Shown here: piece after piece, positions 1 through 7,977 of the stretch
Position numbering within the stretch: the first letter of the stretch is position 1
How the letters are laid out: each line of letters opens with the position of its first letter
Assembly (NCBI GenBank): GCA_017455205.1
Contig: JAFTBM010000022.1
Coordinates: 59,296-123,295 of the forward strand
Origin: Bacteroidales bacterium
Lineage (GTDB): Bacteria; Bacteroidota; Bacteroidia; Bacteroidales; P3
Length of the DNA: 64,000 nt
Direction of reading: 5' to 3'
The notes under the pieces: generated by a model
Database searches by the model: none
Seen by the model: only the letters and a program-made list of their open reading frames with translations
Told to the model about the DNA's origin: nothing
Translations under genes and position numbers: made by a program

Positions 1-522
1 ACCATGCTCTCGACAGAGAAATACGGGTTGCCGCCCTTCAGCGCGGATCCAGTGGAAGGCGGCTACCGCATTCTCGGCCTCGTCGACGGGCGAAACCGCG
101 GCTGGCGCTACATCGGTGCTGGTTACCCGCTTCCGCGGCGAAGCCCATGCCTCGGGAAGTGGAAAGTCTTTGTGCCCGAGGCCTACGGTTGCGGCGAAAT
201 CGGCGAAGTGCCAAGCACGCCAGTGCTTGGCACGCCAGTGCTTGGCACGCCAGTGGACATCTGCACCGAGACCTTCCTCGAGATAGGCCCCTTCTCCACC
301 GAGGCCGAAGCCTCCAACTTCCTCTCCTACCTGCGTACACGGTTCTTCCGCGCCCTGGTGGGCATCAAGAAACAGACGCAGCACACCACCCACAAAGTCT
401 ACCGCTACGTGCCGATGCAGGACTTCAGCCACCCTTGGACTGACGCGATGCTGTACGCCAAATATGGACTAACGCCAGAAGAGCAGACCTATCTGGAAGG
501 GACGGTGAAAGAGATGCCATAG
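1..522 (+). CDS. C-terminal part of an Eco57I-type restriction-modification enzyme (5' end outside window)
   Basis: The frame is open to the left edge, so this is the 3' end of a longer gene. The last ~100 residues (ICTETFLEIGPF, a helix ending in RTRFFRALVGIKK, then VPMQDFSHPWTD and KYGLTPEE) match my memory of the conserved C-terminus of large Bacteroidetes Eco57I/type II restriction-modification proteins, which modify adenine and cut DNA. The visible part would be target-recognition or C-terminal sequence; no catalytic motif lies in the window. A TPVLG-TPVLG-TPV stretch (residues ~72-84) comes from a 15-nt tandem repeat just before the conserved ICTET motif and looks like a local expansion. 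Whether the gene is full length upstream cannot be seen. Confidence 0.6.
   Translation, partial: TMLSTEKYGLPPFSADPVEGGYRILGLVDGRNRGWRYIGAGYPLPRRSPCLGKWKVFVPEAYGCGEIGEVPSTPVLGTPVLGTPVDICTETFLEIGPFSTEAEASNFLSYLRTRFFRALVGIKKQTQHTTHKVYRYVPMQDFSHPWTDAMLYAKYGLTPEEQTYLEGTVKEMP
211..256 (+). repeat. 15-nt tandem repeat with internal hairpin inside the restriction-enzyme gene
   Basis: The unit CACGCCAGTGCTTGG occurs at 216-230 and 231-245 and partially at 246-255. The first copy with its left flank is a perfect inverted repeat, CCAAGCAC (211-218) against GTGCTTGG (223-230). The 15-nt unit keeps the frame and adds TPVLG per copy, so copy-number change would alter protein length without a frameshift. 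Confidence 0.85.
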
Positions 523-890
523 AGGTCGCATACACAGGTAGGAGGTTTCCTGCCACCTCCAACCAGTGGCCAATCCTCCTCTCAATTCGGTAGGAAACCA
601 TTCCCTCTTACCTACCCACCCGCTCCGTATCCGCTCCGTATCCACTCCGTATCCGCTCCGTATCAAGTCCGTATCCGAACGGTGAAAATACGGGGACAAA
701 GCGGAGGGGAATGGCTGGGGGTGGTAGGTGAATGATGAGAGGCACCGCAGCCTCTTGATTCTCCCCTACCCTCTCTCCCTTCTTTTTCTTCTCTTGATGC
801 TTGCAGCAGACCCAAATGCCGAGAGGGAAGATTGCATATAAACAGTTAAAAGATGTTAATAATACACATTTAGGCTTGATGGTAATGAAC
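523..890. other. Gene-free stretch after the restriction gene
   Basis: No credible gene. It contains the dispersed 11-bp-unit element at 620-678, then low-complexity pyrimidine-rich sequence near 770-800. The small-RNA promoter starts at about 876. Short open frames here have no protein-like features. Confidence 0.6.
620..678 (-). repeat. Dispersed GGATACGGAGC-unit intergenic element, copy 1
   Basis: Read on the minus strand, this is a run of 11-nt units (GGATACGGAGC) starting CTTGATACGGAGC. The third unit ends GGAGT rather than GGAGC. The same 46-nt core, including that variant unit, occurs at three other intergenic sites in the window (14126-14180, 28903-28958, 59955-60013), so these are dispersed copies of one ancestor rather than independent expansions. 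Confidence 0.95.
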
Positions 891-905
891 AATTGGCTAT
901 ATTTG
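876..905 (+). promoter_or_regulatory. Bacteroidetes-type promoter of the small RNA upstream of cysK
   Basis: TTG at 876-878, a 19-bp spacer and TATATTTG at 898-905 match the -33/-7 consensus (TTTG / TAnnTTTG). Transcription would start near 912. Confidence 0.7.
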
Positions 906-911
906 CAGCGT

Positions 912-1078
912 CAAACAGACGAAAAGAAAACGCTGAATGAAGCTGAACGCCAATAATATGTGTTGCTGTCCCCATCCGAAAGCGGTTGGGTATTCGCGTT
1001 AATGCTGTTCAGCAAGGAGAAGATTCACAGAACATCGAACATGAATATAGCCAACCCACAGAAGGTTGGCTTTTTTTT
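912..1078 (+). ncRNA. Candidate structured small RNA, about 167 nt
   Basis: A consensus promoter lies immediately upstream and a strong intrinsic terminator ends the unit, with no convincing ORF between. The body folds well: GCTGAAC (942-948) pairs with GTTCAGC (1007-1013), AACGC (946-950) can alternatively pair with GCGTT (996-1000), and an inner hairpin 971-990 (CCCA-CCG, AAAG loop, CGG-TGGG) is nearly perfect. Size and the long interrupted stem are compatible with a 6S-like RNA, but I cannot assign a family. A cysK leader with attenuation is the alternative, since cysK starts 53 nt after the terminator. Confidence 0.5.
1049..1078 (+). terminator. Rho-independent terminator before cysK
   Basis: AGCCAACC (1049-1056) pairs with GGTTGGCT (1064-1071) across a 7-nt loop and is followed by a run of eight T. 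Confidence 0.9.
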
Positions 1079-1131
1079 ATTGAAAAGGTACCTTAAACGA
1101 TATTTTAACAACAATCAAACAATTATCAATC

Positions 1132-2064
1132 ATGGTTTATCAAAATCTTACAGAACTGGTGGGGAACACCCCGATGCTTAAAGTCGCTGGCTTTGAAGGG
1201 CAGCAGGCCGAAGTGCTGCTGAAGCTGGAATATTTCAATCCTGGCGGGAGCGTGAAAGACCGCATTGCACTGGCGATGATTGAAGATGCCGAGCGCAGCG
1301 GCCAGCTGAAGGCGGGTGCCACCATCATTGAGCCCACTTCGGGCAACACTGGCGTAGGCTTGGCCTGGGTAGGCACGGCCAAAGGCTACCGCGTGATACT
1401 CACCATGCCCGAAACCATGAGCATCGAGCGGCGCAGTCTGCTCAAGGCCCTCGGTGCGCAGCTGGAGCTGACGCCTGGGGCTGACGGCATGAAAGGAGCC
1501 ATTCGCCGAGCCGAAGAGCTGAAGGCCGAGATAGAGGGTTCGGTCATCTTAGGGCAGTTCGTCAATCCTGCCAATCCCGCTATGCACGAGCGTACCACGG
1601 GTCAGGAGATCTGGCGCGACACCGAAGGGAAGGTGGACATCTTTGTGGCTGGGGTAGGCACGGGTGGCACCGTCAGCGGTGTAGGTCGCGCCTTGAAGGC
1701 TCACAAGCCGCAGGTGAAGATAGTGGCCGTGGAGCCTGCCACCTCGGCTGTGCTCTCCACTGGCGTGGCTGGCAAGCACAAGATACAGGGCATCGGGGCA
1801 GGCTTTGTGCCACAGACCTACGATGCTTCCGCCGTGGACCAGATTACACCTGTGGCCGACGAGCAGGCAGTCCACGCCTCGCGGATGTTGGCCTCGCGCT
1901 ACGGCCTGCTGGTGGGTATCTCGTCGGGGGCTGCCTTCCACGCTGCACTGGAAGAGGCTCGCAAACCAGAGAACGCTGGCAAGACCATCGTGGCACTGCT
2001 GCCCGATACTGGCGAGCGTTACCTATCCACTATCCTCTACAATTTTGAAGACTATCCTGCATGA
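1132..2064 (+). CDS. cysK: Cysteine synthase A (O-acetylserine sulfhydrylase)
   Basis: PLP enzyme that joins O-acetylserine and sulfide to make cysteine in the cytoplasm. 310 residues, normal for the family. The PLP lysine is K42 in PGGSVKDR, the substrate loop is TSGNTG (69-74), the phosphate-binding loop is GTGGT (176-180), and a serine-rich GISSGAA segment near 260 faces the pyridine nitrogen. The ATG at 1132 follows an AT-rich leader without Shine-Dalgarno, as usual in the phylum. Its stop overlaps the start of cysE by four bases (ATGA), so the two are translationally coupled. A small-RNA/terminator unit lies just upstream and could influence expression. Confidence 0.97.
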   Translation: MVYQNLTELVGNTPMLKVAGFEGQQAEVLLKLEYFNPGGSVKDRIALAMIEDAERSGQLKAGATIIEPTSGNTGVGLAWVGTAKGYRVILTMPETMSIERRSLLKALGAQLELTPGADGMKGAIRRAEELKAEIEGSVILGQFVNPANPAMHERTTGQEIWRDTEGKVDIFVAGVGTGGTVSGVGRALKAHKPQVKIVAVEPATSAVLSTGVAGKHKIQGIGAGFVPQTYDASAVDQITPVADEQAVHASRMLASRYGLLVGISSGAAFHAALEEARKPENAGKTIVALLPDTGERYLSTILYNFEDYPA

Positions 2065-2963
2065 ACAGCACACTCAATCGGCAGATGCTCGGCGTGGCCG
2101 AGACGCTTTCTCACCCCAGCGAGGCGGAGGTTCGCATGAACCTCCGCCCAGCTGCTGCACTTCCCTCCACCGACGAGTTGGAGGAGCTGCTGCGGAGGGT
2201 GCGGAGTGCTTTCTTCCCCAGCTTCTTTAGCGAGGGAGGCTCCAATCCCGAAATGCAGCACTACCAAATTGGCGTCGATGTGAACCAGATAGGGTACATA
2301 CTGCGTCGGCAGGTGGCTCGGGGGTTCGCCTTTTGCGGCTCCGACGAGTGCACCGAGGCAATGGTCAGTCGGATTGTGGAAGCCTTCTTGGGCGATATGC
2401 CCGAAATCAAGCGCGTCCTACTCACCGACATAGAGGCTATCGCCCTGCGCGACCCCGCCACCGCCAACCATAGCGAGATTGTGTTTGCCTACCCGGTGGT
2501 GCAGGTGATGCTCCACCACCGCGTGGCTCATAAGCTATGGCAGCTCGGCGTGCCTATCATCCCACGGATTATCGCCGAGATGGCACACTCACGCACTGGC
2601 ATCGACATCCACCCAGCAGCCACCATTGGCGAGTACTTCGCCATCGACCACGGCACGGGCATAGTCATTGGCGAGACCACCATTATCGGGAACCACGTCA
2701 TGCTCTACCAGGGTGTTACGCTGGGTGCAAAGAGCTTCAAGCTCGATGCCGATGGGCGTCCGCAGAATGTGCCACGCCACCCAGTGCTGGAGGACGGCGT
2801 TACGGTCTATTCCAACGCCTCAATCCTGGGGCGGGTTACCATCGGCCACGACTCGGTGATTGGGGGAAACGTGTGGATTACTACCGATGTGCCGCCCAAC
2901 ACACGTGTGTTGCAAGGGAAGCCACGCTCGGTAGACACCTTCGAGGCGGGTCTTGGCATCTGA
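2061..2963 (+). CDS. cysE: Serine O-acetyltransferase
   Basis: Makes O-acetylserine from serine and acetyl-CoA, the substrate of the preceding cysK; together they form the last two steps of cysteine synthesis and can assemble into the cysteine synthase complex. 300 residues: an N-terminal helical domain (about 35-175), then a left-handed beta-helix of hexapeptide repeats (about 179-275) with the HPAATIG, IDHGTG and IVIGETTIIG motifs of the active site. The C-terminus ends near residue 300 with GLGI; a terminal isoleucine is the usual anchor for the CysK active site, which fits a functional complex. The start overlaps the cysK stop by four bases. Confidence 0.95.
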   Translation: MNSTLNRQMLGVAETLSHPSEAEVRMNLRPAAALPSTDELEELLRRVRSAFFPSFFSEGGSNPEMQHYQIGVDVNQIGYILRRQVARGFAFCGSDECTEAMVSRIVEAFLGDMPEIKRVLLTDIEAIALRDPATANHSEIVFAYPVVQVMLHHRVAHKLWQLGVPIIPRIIAEMAHSRTGIDIHPAATIGEYFAIDHGTGIVIGETTIIGNHVMLYQGVTLGAKSFKLDADGRPQNVPRHPVLEDGVTVYSNASILGRVTIGHDSVIGGNVWITTDVPPNTRVLQGKPRSVDTFEAGLGI

Positions 2964-2972
2964 AAAATAGTC

Positions 2973-3012
2973 AAGCGGCCATCTGACGATAGATTCCAGT
3001 TGGCCGCTTTTA
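2973..3012 (+). terminator. Terminator of the cysK-cysE operon
   Basis: AAGCGGCCA (2973-2981) pairs with TGGCCGCTT (3001-3009) and is followed by TTT. The loop is 19 nt. It lies between the convergent cysE and riboflavin synthase genes. Confidence 0.8.
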
Positions 3013-3027
3013 CTTCAGCGCTTGCTA

Positions 3028-3639
3028 CTACTGGCGAGCAGCCATATACTGCTCGAGCAGCCGCTGGACGTACTTGCCAAAGACATCAAACTCGATGTTC
3101 ACCACCGTGCCCGGCTGGAAGTTGTGGAAGTTGGTAACCTTGTAGGTGTAGGGGATGATAGCCACACTGAACATCGAGGGCTTCGAATCTACCACCGTCA
3201 GGCTCACCCCGTTGATGCTGATGCTACCTTTGGGCACGGTGATCGAGGGGGCTTTTGCTGGGTCGTATTCAAAGTAGAAGCGCCAGCTGCCGTTGTCGTC
3301 GACCACGCGGGTGCAAGTGGCCGTCAAGTCGACGTGGCCTTGCACGATGTGGCCATCGAAGCGTCCATCCATGCGCATGGAGCGTTCCACATTGACCTCG
3401 GTGCCTACCTGCCAGCGGGAGAGGTTGGTCTTGAGCATGGTCTCGTCCATGGCCGTTACGGTATATTGCTTCCTTTCGCGGTCTACTTTCACCACTGTCA
3501 GGCAGCAGCCGTCGTGAGCCATGCTCTGGTCGATAGCCAGCTCGCCGGCGAAAGGGACTTCAAGCGTGAAGTGGTAGTTGGAGTTTTCCTTCTCGATGGC
3601 AACCACACGTGCGGTGGTTTCTATAATGCCTGTAAACAT
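3028..3639 (-). CDS. ribE: Riboflavin synthase, alpha chain
   Basis: Dismutates two 6,7-dimethyl-8-ribityllumazine molecules to riboflavin. 203 residues in two similar beta-barrels: the N-terminal lumazine-binding domain begins with the diagnostic MFTGIIE and contains GCCLTVV, and the second (from about residue 95) begins FDGHIVQGHVD and contains SINGVSLTVV. The duplicated layout and length are standard. No other riboflavin genes are adjacent. The gene is 24 bp downstream of the Ser-rich secreted protein gene on the same strand and may be co-transcribed with it. The symbol ribC is used for the same enzyme in some species. Confidence 0.95.
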   Translation of the reverse strand: MFTGIIETTARVVAIEKENSNYHFTLEVPFAGELAIDQSMAHDGCCLTVVKVDRERKQYTVTAMDETMLKTNLSRWQVGTEVNVERSMRMDGRFDGHIVQGHVDLTATCTRVVDDNGSWRFYFEYDPAKAPSITVPKGSISINGVSLTVVDSKPSMFSVAIIPYTYKVTNFHNFQPGTVVNIEFDVFGKYVQRLLEQYMAARQ

Positions 3640-3663
3640 AGTTTTACGCTGTTTAGGGTTGGG

Positions 3664-4767
3664 TTAATCTTCTTCGTAGATGAGGAGCTGCCCGTCGGCC
3701 CAGATGAAGAGCAGGGGGTCCTTGTCGTGCTTCTTGGAGATCCAGCAGCCGCCATTGTCCTCATCGATGACCATGTTGCAATACTTGCGGTGGATTTTTT
3801 GCTCGGCCAGCAGGTGGTCGTCCTTGTCGTAGACTTGCAGGTAGGTGGTTCGCCCGTCGCGCACGATGGCGTACATAATGTCGCCGCTGATGCCGTAGGT
3901 AACCATGTCCACCTTGTAGGTCTCTTTCACATACTCACGCACCACGACGACGTCGGTTACGTGGTAGTCGTACCAGTAGCTATTGCAGTAGCCCCAGAAG
4001 CCAGGCCAGTACCAAGCACGCGGGGGCATAGGCTCCCAGAAGACGGGGTGGCAGTGTACCATGTAATGATGCCACGGATGGTGGAAGTAGGGGGCTGGAT
4101 GCACTGGGCGAGCCGCAGGGGGCATGGGGCCAGCTGGGCGTGAAGGTGTGGCGTAGTGCTTCGGTGCTGCAGGAGCAGCGGCACGGGCTGCAGGGGGTGT
4201 AGCACTGGCAGCAGGGGTCGCTGCACGCGAAGGTGTGTGGACTGATGAACCACGCGAGTGCGAGGCCGATGTAGTACCCGCACGGCGCACACCACTGGTG
4301 GCTGCCGCCCGGCTTGAAGAGGTGCTGCCTCCCACCGAAGCACCAGCACGGCGCGAGGTGGAGATTCCACTCCGCGTGGCTGCACGGCCGCTTCCGCTTG
4401 TGGCTGCGCTACGACTCGGTGTGCTTGCACTGCGGGTCGTTGTAGTGCTGCGGGTGGTTGCGGTGCTGCTACGGGTGGTAGTAGTCGCACTACGGCTACT
4501 ACGCGAAGCACTGCTCACGCTGCGCGAAGAGGAACTCGGCGTACTGCTACTCCTCACCGAACTGCTGCTGCCCCGACTGCTACTCACCGAGCTACCACTG
4601 CCCCGACTGCTGCTCACCGCTCCGCCACTTCTGGACGAAGAGCCGGCACTGCGGCTCACACTTGCTCCGCCACCTCGGCTGCCACCGCCGTTGCGTTGTG
4701 CTGCCACAGGCACCGCAGCCATCAGCATCGCCGCCAACATCAGGGTCATAACTTTTGAGGTTTTCAT
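3664..4767 (-). CDS. Secreted Ser/Arg-rich low-complexity protein with conserved C-terminal domain, function unknown
   Basis: 367 residues from the chosen ATG. That start is preceded by AAAGGAG, an unusually good Shine-Dalgarno for this genome, and gives a clean signal peptide (MKTSKVMTLMLAAMLMAAVPVAAQ). Residues ~25-190 are almost only S, R, T, A and G, with many SSRS-type repeats; residues ~190-235 are Pro/Ala-rich; the last ~130 residues form a compact domain rich in W, Y and H (HHPWHHYMVHCHPVFWEPMPP, YWPGFWGYCNSYWYDYH), ending in an acidic tail. The serine tract resembles a linker or cell-surface spacer. I do not recognise the C-terminal domain. A TAACTTTG -7 box lies upstream. Confidence 0.8.
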   Translation of the reverse strand: MKTSKVMTLMLAAMLMAAVPVAAQRNGGGSRGGGASVSRSAGSSSRSGGAVSSSRGSGSSVSSSRGSSSSVRSSSTPSSSSRSVSSASRSSRSATTTTRSSTATTRSTTTTRSASTPSRSAATSGSGRAATRSGISTSRRAGASVGGSTSSSRAAATSGVRRAGTTSASHSRGSSVHTPSRAATPAASATPPAARAAAPAAPKHYATPSRPAGPMPPAARPVHPAPYFHHPWHHYMVHCHPVFWEPMPPRAWYWPGFWGYCNSYWYDYHVTDVVVVREYVKETYKVDMVTYGISGDIMYAIVRDGRTTYLQVYDKDDHLLAEQKIHRKYCNMVIDEDNGGCWISKKHDKDPLLFIWADGQLLIYEED

Positions 4768-4809
4768 AAGGTTACTCCTTTCTTGTTTGATGGTTTTCGT
4801 TTCTAGTGC

Positions 4810-4817
4810 AAAGTTAC
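4810..4817 (-). promoter_or_regulatory. -7 box for the Ser-rich secreted protein
   Basis: On the minus strand the sequence is TAACTTTG, 43 bp upstream of the start codon. Confidence 0.6.
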
Positions 4818-5086
4818 ATCTTTTTTCGCAAGAATTTTCCCCCACCACAACATATTTTTCGGCCATCCGCTCGGCTTTTCCTCCCTACCTACTTCAAACT
4901 GACACACCTGCAAACCACCTAAACCACTCATATACACTACATCTGTGCCACGTCACTGCACGGCAGACACCTTCAAAACAAGGCATAGGCAGGGTCAATA
5001 GTGTCCACATTATTTTTCAGGCAGCACCTGTTTTGGTGAATAGCATGCGGAGGTGCTGTCGGTAGGGAGTTGGGGCGTGTTTCGTC

Positions 5087-5179
5087 CGTGCTTGATCCGT
5101 GGTTGATCCGTGTTTGGTCCGAGTCGAGTCGGAGGTGACACGGACCTGACACGGACCTGACACGGACCTGACACGGACC
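5087..5179. repeat. Inverted array of 11-nt units (TCCGTG arm / CACGGA arm)
   Basis: The left arm has three imperfect 11-nt units of the form CGTGxTTGATC (5087-5119). The right arm has four perfect 11-nt units TGACACGGACC (5136-5179). TCCGTG in the left arm is the reverse complement of CACGGA in the right, so the arms can pair across a 16-nt centre. The array ends 32 bp before the -7 box of the MBL hydrolase gene. Confidence 0.85.
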
Positions 5180-5210
5180 AAGTCCCTCCCGCCACATGGA
5201 AAAAAATGTG

Positions 5211-5218
5211 TAAATTTG
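5211..5218 (+). promoter_or_regulatory. -7 box for the MBL-fold hydrolase gene
   Basis: TAAATTTG at 5211-5218, with the start codon at 5236, implies a very short leader. It excludes the in-frame upstream start near 5206. Confidence 0.65.
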
Positions 5219-5235
5219 CATCCAAATTGAGAGGT

Positions 5236-5874
5236 ATGATAAAGACATTTGTGTTCAACCACTATGGTGTGAATTGCTACCTACTGGTGGATGGTGAGAC
5301 AAAGAGGTGCGCGGTGGTGGACCCTGCAGCGGAGACCCCTTCGGAGGACGAGACCCTATTCCGCTATATTGAGGCCAACGGACTGAAAGTAGTGCTGATT
5401 TTGCTCACCCATGCTCATATAGACCATATAGCCGGTCTTATGCAATGTGCACGGCACTATGGTGCAGTGGTGGCGCTCCACGCCGACGGGAAAGAATGGC
5501 TTCGGAGGGCGACCGACTATGGAGCCATGATGGGTTTTGATGTAGACGAGATAAAAGGAATAGAGCTGAGGGAGATAGTCGATGGCGAATGGTTGGAGGT
5601 TGGGGCGATGAAGGTGGAGTGTCGCCTAGTGCCAGGGCATTGCCCAGGTTCGATGTGCTACGTGGTGCCGAGCGAAAAGGCTGTGCTCACGGGCGATGCA
5701 CTTTTCCACATGAGCATTGGTCGCACCGACTTGCCTGGGGGCGACTACTCGCTGCTGGTTGAGACCTTGAAGGAGAAAGTACTCACGCTGCCCGACGACT
5801 TTCGCGTGCTACCTGGCCACGGCATGGCCAGCCAAGTGGGCAAAGAGAGGAAATACAATCCATTTCTGCGTTGA
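5236..5874 (+). CDS. MBL-fold metal-dependent hydrolase (glyoxalase II-like)
   Basis: 212 residues. The metallo-beta-lactamase metal site is complete: HAHIDH (59-64), H135 in GHCPGSM, D154 in TGDALF and H195 in PGHG. The compact length, without the ~50-residue C-terminal glutathione-contact domain of true glyoxalase II, fits the bacterial hydroxyacylglutathione-hydrolase-like subfamily, whose real substrate is often unknown. The ATG at 5236 is preferred because the promoter -7 box covers the upstream alternative. The gene is convergent with comEC, whose stop lies 7 bp beyond; no terminator hairpin is visible between them. Confidence 0.85.
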   Translation: MIKTFVFNHYGVNCYLLVDGETKRCAVVDPAAETPSEDETLFRYIEANGLKVVLILLTHAHIDHIAGLMQCARHYGAVVALHADGKEWLRRATDYGAMMGFDVDEIKGIELREIVDGEWLEVGAMKVECRLVPGHCPGSMCYVVPSEKAVLTGDALFHMSIGRTDLPGGDYSLLVETLKEKVLTLPDDFRVLPGHGMASQVGKERKYNPFLR

Positions 5875-5880
5875 AACACG

Positions 5881-7338
5881 CTAATCACCCCGCTCATCTA
5901 ACATAAGGAAGCTTCTATCAATAGGAGTGCTATCGGCAGAATGCCTTGCGGCAAGCAACCAACGGGGGAACAAAAGCATAGTCAGCGAGATGAAGGCTAC
6001 AAGAACCGTCTGCCACGGACTGACCTCAATATTCTCCACCACAGCATAGGGCAACCTCTGCACCCAGGAGGTGAACCACGTGATGGCGGTGAGCATCGCA
6101 TCGAGGACGGTGGAAATGGGAGCCACAGGCAGAAGCAGATAGAGCAGGGAGGTGGCGAGCAAGAGTGCCGCATAAGGGACAACCACCACGTTGGCCAAAA
6201 GGAAATAGATGGGGACGCGATGGAAGGCGGTGAGAATGATGGGGAGGGTGGCAAGGGTGGCCGAGACGGAGAGGGCAGCAGATGATAACACCTTGCTGCG
6301 AAAGACCCTAATGGCTGGCATAGCCAACAATATTCCACCGACGGCGGCAAAAGAGAGCTGCCATCCGAGGTCGAATATCAGCATCGGGCTAGCCACCAAC
6401 ATAGCAATAGCGGCTGTGGCAAGGAGGTTAAGCTTCTCGGTGCGGCGGGAGGATACGTTAGCCACAATGAAGAGGCTAAACATGAGGGCGGCACGAAGAG
6501 TGGAGGGAGCAAGGCCAGTGAGAAAAGTAAAGGTCCACACGGCCAATAGTTGTCCTACGCCCCGGATGATACGCCCACGCCGGGTGCGACTTACCCAAAA
6601 GAGGAGACAGCCAGCAATGGCCGCCACCAGCCCCACATGCAGCCCAGAGACAGCCAGCAGATGGGCGATTCCCGCATTGCGGAAGCTGCCTTGTGTAGCC
6701 TCGTCTATGTCGGCCTTCCATCCCAGCACAAGTGCCTCGGCCACACCGATGTGGGTCATCCCTCCACGTTGCATTCGGTGCAGCAAGTGCATCCGAAGCC
6801 GCTCACAATGTGCACGGAGCGAAGTGCTGTCGCGGGATAGCAAGGTGTAACGATTGGGGGTGGCATATACCCGATGCTGGATTGGGTCGGGAGCGGCATT
6901 CAACAGCAGAAGGTCGCCGTAGCGCAAGGGCGAGGCAAGGGAGTCGGGAATAAGGTAGGCGGTGATAATGCCCCACGATGGGCATCCCGCTACTGACAGC
7001 ACTTCGGCTTTGGCTCGGAGTGTTTTGCCACGAGGCTCGGGCGATGAGGTAAGGCGTAGTGTGAGCGAGGTGAAGCCATTGGAAAGATGGGTATAGTGGG
7101 TAGGGTTCAAAGAAGGGTCAGAAGCAGCCCCCCGCCAAGCACCGAGAGTAAAAGCCAGCAGTACTAAGCAGATAGCTACAGTCTCCCGCCTCTTTACCAC
7201 CAAGAAGCAAATCCCAATACACAATGCCACCACTCCCAATGCGGCAAGCCAAAACCACGGGCTGCAGCCCAACCCATGAGCCACCACCACGCCGACCATA
7301 AGGGCCACTGCAAAGGGAAGCAGGGGCTGCTTACTCAT
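5881..7338 (-). CDS. comEC: ComEC/Rec2-family DNA-uptake membrane protein, short form
   Basis: 485 residues, mostly transmembrane helices. The competence domain core is visible: an N-terminal pair of helices (about 5-65), a soluble DUF4131-like segment (about 70-180), and the ComEC membrane domain with GIAHLLAVSGLHVGL (about 229-243), SLFIVANVSSRRT and ILLAMPAIRVF. ComEC carries transforming DNA across the inner membrane. The usual C-terminal metallo-beta-lactamase domain is absent, as is common in Bacteroidetes, although an unrelated MBL protein is encoded convergently next door. The start overlaps the end of the upstream nitroreductase by 8 bp. Confidence 0.88.
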   Translation of the reverse strand: MSKQPLLPFAVALMVGVVVAHGLGCSPWFWLAALGVVALCIGICFLVVKRRETVAICLVLLAFTLGAWRGAASDPSLNPTHYTHLSNGFTSLTLRLTSSPEPRGKTLRAKAEVLSVAGCPSWGIITAYLIPDSLASPLRYGDLLLLNAAPDPIQHRVYATPNRYTLLSRDSTSLRAHCERLRMHLLHRMQRGGMTHIGVAEALVLGWKADIDEATQGSFRNAGIAHLLAVSGLHVGLVAAIAGCLLFWVSRTRRGRIIRGVGQLLAVWTFTFLTGLAPSTLRAALMFSLFIVANVSSRRTEKLNLLATAAIAMLVASPMLIFDLGWQLSFAAVGGILLAMPAIRVFRSKVLSSAALSVSATLATLPIILTAFHRVPIYFLLANVVVVPYAALLLATSLLYLLLPVAPISTVLDAMLTAITWFTSWVQRLPYAVVENIEVSPWQTVLVAFISLTMLLFPRWLLAARHSADSTPIDRSFLMLDERGD

Positions 7339-7975
7339 GGTTGAGAATCAAGTCTGCAAGCCGCACCTTGGGCACATAGTGCACACCATCCTTGCGGTAG
7401 TAGGCACGTGAAGCCGACTCATCCGTAGCCACCAGTTCAATCTTGTCTATGCCTTTGCCAATAGCCAACACAGCCAGTGGCTGGTAAGGCAAAGCGAAGG
7501 CCGACTGGATGGCCTTGCGGTTGATTGCACCCATGATCAGCCCATTAAGCCCCATCTCGGCTGCTTTGAGGAGCATGCTTTGCAGGGCGATGCCAAGGTC
7601 GATATTAACCAGGTTGTCCTCGGGGACGGTGGAGCAGGCGATGATGAAGGCCTCGGGTTCAGTGCCAGGAAGTGGCAGGTGCAATTCGGGCAAGGCTGCA
7701 CCCATCTTGACCAGCGGAAGCAGACGGTCGGCACCGCTATCGCGAGTAACCAAGAAATAGCGCAGCACCTGGCGGTTGCATCCCGAGGGCAACTTGGTGC
7801 AGACCCCCACTATGCGCTCAAGCTCCGCCCTACTGACGACGTAGGCTTTATGATATGCCCGGTGGCTTCGACTCTTACGCAGCAGGTCGTCAAGCGTATG
7901 GCCAATGCGTTTCACCTTGGGGCGATTGCTTCCAAGGGTAGCTTCATAACGTTTCTCTAAATAATTGTCTGCCAT
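7331..7975 (-). CDS. Nitroreductase-family flavoprotein
   Basis: 214 residues with the nitroreductase FMN-fold signatures: a basic SRSHRAY segment near 35-40 (FMN phosphate contact), LPSGCNRQVLRYFLVTRD (about 62-79), a central IDLGIALQSMLLKAAEMGLNG helix (about 124-144) and a C-terminal LAVLAIGKG strand. Such enzymes reduce nitro compounds, quinones or flavins with NAD(P)H; the substrate cannot be predicted. It lies upstream of comEC with an 8-bp overlap and 2 bp downstream of the DUF2147 gene, so the three are probably one transcript. Confidence 0.85.
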   Translation of the reverse strand: MADNYLEKRYEATLGSNRPKVKRIGHTLDDLLRKSRSHRAYHKAYVVSRAELERIVGVCTKLPSGCNRQVLRYFLVTRDSGADRLLPLVKMGAALPELHLPLPGTEPEAFIIACSTVPEDNLVNIDLGIALQSMLLKAAEMGLNGLIMGAINRKAIQSAFALPYQPLAVLAIGKGIDKIELVATDESASRAYYRKDGVHYVPKVRLADLILNHE

Positions 7976-7977
7976 GT

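Larger units (their letters stand above)
4768..5235. other. Divergent intergenic region with an 11-nt repeat array
   Basis: No gene is supported. It holds the minus-strand promoter at 4810, about 250 bp of unremarkable sequence, the repeat array at 5087-5179 and the plus-strand -7 box at 5211. Short minus-strand frames across the array are repeat translations without coding character. Confidence 0.6.

Noticed and set aside
960-1181. Plus-strand ORF of 73 codons before cysK
   Set aside because: It runs through the small-RNA body and the terminator and overlaps the cysK start in another frame. No protein-like features.
3022-4143. Plus-strand ORF of 373 codons antisense to riboflavin synthase and the Ser-rich protein
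   Set aside because: It is a mirror of two better-supported minus-strand genes; composition is that of antisense GC-rich codons, with no domain.
4973-5262. Small minus-strand ORFs across the 5087-5179 repeat
   Set aside because: They translate the tandem repeat (VRVRSVSGPC-type) in three frames at once and have no start context.
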